64,000 nucleotides of DNA, taken from assembly GCA_009733575.1 (NCBI GenBank), contig ML769428.1, positions 186,001-250,000 of the forward strand. Direction: 5' to 3'. Of the stretch, positions 55,165 to 64,000 are shown piece by piece (position 1 is the stretch's first letter; the number at the start of each line of letters is the position of its first letter). The translations under genes and the position numbers were made by a program. The notes under the pieces are model-generated. The model searched no databases and was not told the origin of the DNA. It saw only the letters and a program-made list of their open reading frames with translations. Origin of the DNA: Gymnopus androsaceus JB14 (Eukaryota; Basidiomycota; Agaricomycetes; Agaricales; Omphalotaceae).

Positions 55165-56244
55165 AGGCTAAACCGAAGAAGCATGCAGTAAAGACGCACC
55201 GAGTATTGCCATAACTGTCGTACCAGTACTAAACGCAAAAGACGTAAATTTTAATATTCCTCCCCTAATGCAGAGGAGAAAAGATTGTAATACTGACCTG
55301 TCTAACAGCATCGAGGACATCTTGACCGTCAAAGCCTGCGGGTCTGTACGAAACGGCGGGTAAGCCGATAGGATAAGGTATATTGTGAGAGTTACTTGCT
55401 CGTTCAAAAGGGCAATAATGGGAACAACGTTCATGTTATCCTTGAACATGTTGGCGAGGGTCTTGATAATAGCGTCGCTATGCTGAATGTTGGTTTGGCT
55501 GGCCTGCCACTGCCTGAATATAGAGAATAATTACAACAAGCTGGAGTTCATTAGAAGGAATCGACTTACGGGAATGAGATACGATGCCCGGAATTGTCGA
55601 ATCTGAGGCGATTTCGTAAGGAGAAAGCGAAACGAAAGATCGAGGGAAGCATACCCATTCTGGCTACCAGGAGCACCTTTCGAATGGACAACCAGGAGAC
55701 AAACCGTGAAGGTCTACGATGACTTTGAGACCATGGTGACCCGCCCAAGTGACCGCATTTACAAACATCAAACACCCAACCGATTGGAAGTCGGACATGA
55801 TTCAGCCTAAGAGGAAGTCGAAGCGTCAATTTCACTCCGATAGAAAGTATACCGCAGACTCACCCAGCAGCAGCAATCGCAGCAAAGTCGGCCTCGGTGA
55901 TCTAGGTGTTCCAATGGTTTTGGAGCGCGGCTAATGCTTTGCCGTGGTCCTGTAGCTGTCCAAACGTCCATTCGTCGGCAATGTTGGATTAGACAAATTT
56001 ACTGTAAAAAGAGCCTTGTTCGACCTAACAGTGTTGTCAGACAACGAAGGCGTAATCCAGGCTAAATTAAAATGAGTGAGATGCAAAACGAGCGAAAAAT
56101 GGCTAGAATCACCTCGAGAACCAGCCAGCCTCCAAGATTTACGCCTCGAACTTTTTCCGAGCCATAAGGAAATCCAGGCGAGACGGCAGAAGCGAGCGAT
56201 ACAGCGCTGAGCGCGATAGCACTACGAAGGATGGAAGGAACCAT
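55165..56244 (-). pseudogene. GH5 exo-beta-1,3-glucanase 5' part, nonsense and deletion
   Basis: From ATG 56244 the signal peptide (MVPSILRSAIALSAVSLASA) and RGVNLGGWLVLE start a family GH5 cell-wall exo-beta-1,3-glucanase. PWITPSLSDNT and NIADEWTFGQLQD follow with a one-base loss between them. The family's WITEADFAA motif reads TAG in place of Trp (55902-55904). Between RLPIG and NAVTWAGHHGLKVIVDLHG about 15-20 codons are missing. GAPGSQNG, FDNSGHRISFP, then NIQHSDAIIKTLANMFKDNM and FDGQDVLDAVRQ continue to YWYDSYGN, where the gene is broken by the inversion. A catalytic-region block (LNEPAG) is interrupted by an insertion after LLNE. No functional enzyme is possible from this copy. Confidence 0.88.
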
Positions 56245-56262
56245 GTGGTCAAAAGCAACCAA

Positions 56263-56866
56263 GAATCAAGAGGCTTTATAAACTCCACAGAACGATCGAA
56301 CAATCGCTACAGGCAGCAAATCTCGCATTTCTTTCACTTGATTTAGGCCTAAAGCAGTCCCCTCTAGAGGTTGACGGTTGAAAACTAGAAACCTCGTAGA
56401 GGGGCCTGGAAAACGGAAGCAAAAGCTGGCGGAGACTTTCCGATGACTTATTATAGCTAATCAGTCATTTGATTAGCCTTATATATATTTTTAAGACTTG
56501 CCTAATCGGTGCTGCGGTGCGAGATAAGGAGCATCGCCACATCGGAGCTTCTACATTCCGCCCACCGTAGGCCCGATTAGGAAGGTTTAAATTTCTACAT
56601 TCAGGGCGCTTAAACTCTCCGCCAACTTTTGCTTCCGTTTTACCAAGCCTTCTATCGAGGTTCGACACTTTCACCAACCTCATAGAAGCCAGGTCACCAA
56701 GCTACACTTGATTTTCATTCGCTATTTGCTGAGATCTGAGATTTTGTACGAATTTCACCAATCGAGCTGGACAGGGAAGATTTTTGTTCGGCATACGGCG
56801 CGTCATATCACGGTGACAACCTTGTTTATCACCAAATTACAGTAAACACGTTTCCTCGCTTCATAA
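56263..56866. other. intergenic, no gene supported
   Basis: The region between GH5 and BEACH pseudogenes. It contains AAACTAGAAACCTCGTAGAG-type short inverted words near 56370 and no coding evidence. Confidence 0.35.
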
Positions 56867-60770
<3,904 letters not shown>

Positions 60771-61352
60771 GTGTTGCTCTAGACTGTAAGTAGACCGTAG
60801 ACGCGTTAACGCGTCTGTCACATGGGAGTTATGACAACATGTGAAAGTAGCTGTCAGTGTATTCGGATTCTGCCTTGAACCTTCTCTTTTCTTTTGCCCT
60901 CTTGTACCGCATCTACGACGTGTCCAAAGGTTCGCTTTCGTGTTGTTTCCCTTGCTTTACACTGCTCTAATTTTTTTCTTTGCATTAGTTGTCTCCTGGT
61001 GTGTAAACCTGTCATTTTCGCAACTCAATGAGCTCTAATCCGAGGTTCAGCATCTTTTTTTTTTCATTGCACATATTCGGGGCATTTTTCTATAATTTCC
61101 CTGGCCTTAATTGCTTCACCTTGATCGTTAGCTCTAAATTACTTTGCTTCTGGTGTAATCTTCATCTCGATTCTCAACCACTTGCTGACATTGCCTCCAT
61201 TGGCCCAATCGTTCCTGATCTTTCCTTTCTGTGTTGTATAAACTATAGAACGCATCTCATTCTTCGCTGTATCATTCTGTCCACACCAACAGCATTCATT
61301 TCACTGTTTTTTTTATTTTGTACAATTACCTGCTTTTTTTCTGCTTTTTACG
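60771..61352. other. intergenic, T-rich, no gene supported
   Basis: Pyrimidine-rich upstream region of the gene at 61353. An open stretch at 60841-61393 is low complexity. Confidence 0.35.
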
Positions 61353-64000
61353 ATGAATGTGTTTCCATGCAATGCCTGTACACTGTGCAGTGAATACTTT
61401 GAAGAATCAGTAAGCATCACTATCTTATTCCTCATTCGAGTTTTACTGATATACTTTTAGAATAATACCTGCTATTGCGGTCATGACGAACACAACCATA
61501 GACCACCCCGTCCCGCATTAACAACTAGATTTTGTGCTGATAGTGTAAATACGTTTGAAACCGTAAGAATTTCATATCTTTCCACAGATACCTGCATCTG
61601 ATTTTCCACTTTAGGACGAATCGCCTCCTGATCCAGCACAAAGCCAATGTAATTTTTGCTCACATCCATATATACGCCATACTTCAGCACGTCCTGCTCC
61701 TGCTCCTCCTTCTCATGCATTGCAGCAGCAAGTACCACCACCACCACCACCACCACCACCAACACAAGTTATAGCGCGAGGTCCTCAAGTACTACCCTGG
61801 GCACCTCCTTCGGGCCTAGATATACCCTCATCGTCGCAGAATCGCCGTCGCGCAGGACTCAATCGCCACACAATGGGCGTTGGTGTCTCGCCGTCTCCTT
61901 TTCAGCCGACTCCTTCCTTGGCTTCTTTTGCATCCTCCCGGGCATCATCTTCCCGCCCAGTTGCACAAAGCATGTTCTCATCTCTTCCCTCTTCACGAAT
62001 GGCGGCACCCAACAATAGCAGCACTGGACGTGGACGTCGAGGTGGAAAAGTGAGAGTCGTATCTGGCTACCAAGAAATAAATTATCTTGTGGTTATACTG
62101 ACGGAACCGGTAAGCAACTACTACTGGATCTGAAAATATTATTATGCTAACAATCTTCTTAGCCGTCAACTTGCTTCCCTTTCATTGAAAGGCCCAAACC
62201 AGCAGGTGTACTTCGTGCACCGCCAGCCGAGATGCAGGCCCTGTTTGTCAAACAAGCTGAAAAGCTGAATCTTTCTTTTTCAGTACAAGGTTCAGTAAAG
62301 TTGTCTGACGCCGCTATGAGTCGTATTCAGGAGCGGCTATTTCTCCACATGAATAACCATGGACTTGCATTTGTGGACGATCAGGACCGACCTCAGCGTA
62401 ATCACCACGACATGTGGACATTCATGGAGGTTCATCAAAAACAACGATCTACCTCTGATCTTCCTCCGCCACTCCACACAGTCTCTCAGCCATAGCGTAC
62501 AACATTTCGGGATATCAATACCAGCTGTGACAAGTTTTCTGCCCTTGTGCCGCCCTTTTTGGATGAAGCCGCTCCGTCTCTTGTGATTATTGGTATGTGT
62601 TTGCTGACTTTTGTCTGATTCTCGACTAATTATTATATCTTTTCAGCTCCCAGAACCCATTTCATTACTGGTCCTCTCAATTCTTCTGCCGAACGTCACT
62701 TTTGCCTTGGCAGTCATCTTCGGGCAGTTCTCGAACAGGACGTGGATGGAGTCCCCTGCTGGGACATTTGTCCAGTAAGTTGACGTTATTAGTGAAAATA
62801 TTGACTACTGATTGTATCTTATCTAGGGAGATGACGATGATATTTCTGCGCAACTATCAGATCCTGGCTCTACTCGACTTCAGTCCCGTGGACGTGACGA
62901 TGACATTGCTGCGCAACTATCAGATCCTGGCTCTACTCAACTTCAGTCCCGTGGACGTGCTTCCAATAATGAGCCATCAACGAGCCTCCGAGCTGGTACT
63001 AGCTCAAGTCATTCTCTCCAACAACATCGCCTTGTAAATCGTCAGAGAATTGTTTTTTCTGACGATGAAGATGAGGTCTCTACAGGCTTTAATTCACGTT
63101 CCGCTACGCCTTTTGATGACTCTTCGATTCCTCCTCGACGTGAGCCAATGGGACGTTCCACTACGCCTTTTGACGACTCTTCGATTCCTCCTCGACGTGG
63201 GCCAATGGGACATTCCACTACGCCTTTTGACGACTCTTTGCTTCCTCCTCGACGTGGGCCAACCGGTACCACACGACAAGTTTGGCTATCAAATCTTTCT
63301 GCAGCAGTCAGAAATGCCTCACCAGCAGCATCTTCTTCTTCCCTGCAAGATGTAACCGGTATGTTGCTTGGATCCCGAGCATCAACGCCTACACACGCAT
63401 CTGCTGTTTCAGGTCCAAGCTCTACGATGGAGCCTGCTTCTGCTTCCAACCCTCCTCTCCCTCCTCATCCAACCCGGCGATCACCATACATGAACTACGA
63501 AAGCTTCACAGATGCCATGTTGCCTGAACTCGGTGGTCAGTTTAACATTTGGTTTGCGGCACTGCAGAACTACATCCCGACCATCGATGATGGGGATTTG
63601 CTCGTAGAGGGACCTGATATCGACATGGTAGTCTCTGCTTTATGGACCGAGATCGTCTACCTAGCAGGTGGGCGACCTCCAAGTACTCCAGATAGCATCG
63701 TCATTGAAAACTTCAACGCATCACATTTCGTTATCGAAGGCCAACGGCGGATTATCAGAATGTGAGTCTGAGCCTTTCTCGTTCCTTTCTCATTTCTAAC
63801 TATTTTTGCAGTGGTACTCCTCCTTCAGGAAACGAAATGGACAATCGAGCGCAAGGACGGGGAGTCTGGCGATCAGTCTTTCATCTTCTGGAAGAGCTAA
63901 TCCTCACACACCCACAGTCCTCGATTTGGACGATGCTAGAGGATGATCAGGTCTATACCACAAGAATGCTCAAGCCTCATCTGGTCCCTTTGACGGATGA
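61353..64000 (+). CDS. zinc-finger, HECT-like candidate protein, partial at right edge
   Basis: From ATG 61353 (MNVFPCNACTLCSEYFEES) short exons 61353-61409, 61461-61562 and 61615-about 62106 carry two Cys/His clusters (NNTCYCGHDEHNH; QCNFCSHPYIRH). A nine-Pro run and a Ser/Pro-rich region end in GRGRRGGKVRVVSGY. Later exons hold two 21-residue repeats (DDDIxAQLSDPGSTxLQSRG), three 19-residue repeats (TPFDDSSIPPRREPMGRST) and a folded part: SPYMNYESFTDAMLPELG, IVIENFNASHFVIEG, then GTPPSGNEMDNRAQGRGVWR and SSIWTMLEDDQVYTTRM. The G.GV.R..F pattern near the end recalls HECT-like proteins expanded in agarics, but the catalytic Cys would lie beyond the window. A TAG near 62493 is removed if a 66-nt GT-AG intron after TFME is spliced. 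Confidence 0.55.
62833..62958 (+). repeat. coding minisatellite, 63 bp x 2
   Basis: Two consecutive 63-bp units (62833-62895, 62896-62958) differ at only a few bases and encode 21-residue repeats in the zinc-finger/HECT-like gene. Confidence 0.9.
63106..63262 (+). repeat. coding minisatellite, 57 bp x 2.8
   Basis: Units start at 63106, 63163 and 63220 with ACGCCTTTTGAYGACTCTT and encode TPFDDSSIPPRRxPMGxST. The unit length is a multiple of three and keeps the frame. Confidence 0.9.

Noticed and set aside
61656..62018. Plus-strand ORF rich in Thr/Ser overlapping the polyproline run
   Set aside because: Alternate frame of the CCACCACCA repeat; the frame with paired Cys/His clusters joins correctly across introns.

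Overview
The window is nuclear DNA of a mushroom-forming basidiomycete (Agaricomycetes). The evidence is genes split by many 50-70 nt GT-AG introns, together with families typical of that group: F-box proteins, a NACHT-WD40 NOD-like receptor, FunK1-type kinase remains, a Gti1/Pac2 (WOPR) regulator, small secreted cysteine-rich proteins and a GH5 exo-beta-1,3-glucanase relic. No rRNA, tRNA or CRISPR array was seen. All identifications are by eye from protein motifs; no search was run.

Layout. 1-2 kb: a doubtful membrane-protein locus. 2.0-6.9 kb: divergent dim1 (U5 snRNP) and CTR9 (Paf1 complex). 7.2-9.8 kb: an uncharacterised fungal protein and an MDR enoyl reductase. 9.8-13.2 kb: repeat-like DNA with a non-LTR retrotransposon scrap and AT-rich unknown ORFs. 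13.2-20.2 kb: arrestin-like protein, F-box protein, Vps3844-type membrane protein and WOPR regulator. 20.2-23.4 kb: little that can be supported. 23.4-25.3 kb: IMP dehydrogenase. 25.6-33.0 kb: accessory region with a decayed FunK1-like kinase and three copies of a small secreted six-cysteine protein. One of these copies is split by a hAT-type MITE with a perfect 8-bp target duplication; another is a mosaic with two alternative last exons. 34.7-35.6 kb: glutaredoxin-like membrane protein lacking the active-site cysteine. 36-38 kb: MITEs. 38.2-43.2 kb: NACHT-WD40 receptor with 15 almost identical WD repeats. 43.9-45.4 kb: a WD40 relic split by a 665-bp foldback element. 45.8-49.8 kb: divergent RTF1 (a second Paf1 complex subunit) and a securin-like candidate. 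50.9-54.6 kb: F-box protein and an uncharacterised PPxY protein. 54.8-56.2 kb: GH5 glucanase pseudogene with an internal inversion. 56.9-60.8 kb: decayed BEACH-domain gene. 61.35 kb to the end: a zinc-finger/HECT-like candidate gene running off the window.

Housekeeping blocks (dim1/CTR9, IMPDH, RTF1) alternate with fast-evolving accessory DNA. Four single-base frame breaks fall inside otherwise intact conserved genes (CTR9, Vps3844, RTF1 twice). This suggests residual indel errors in the assembly, so pseudogene calls here rest mainly on nonsense codons, inversions and insertions rather than on lone frameshifts.
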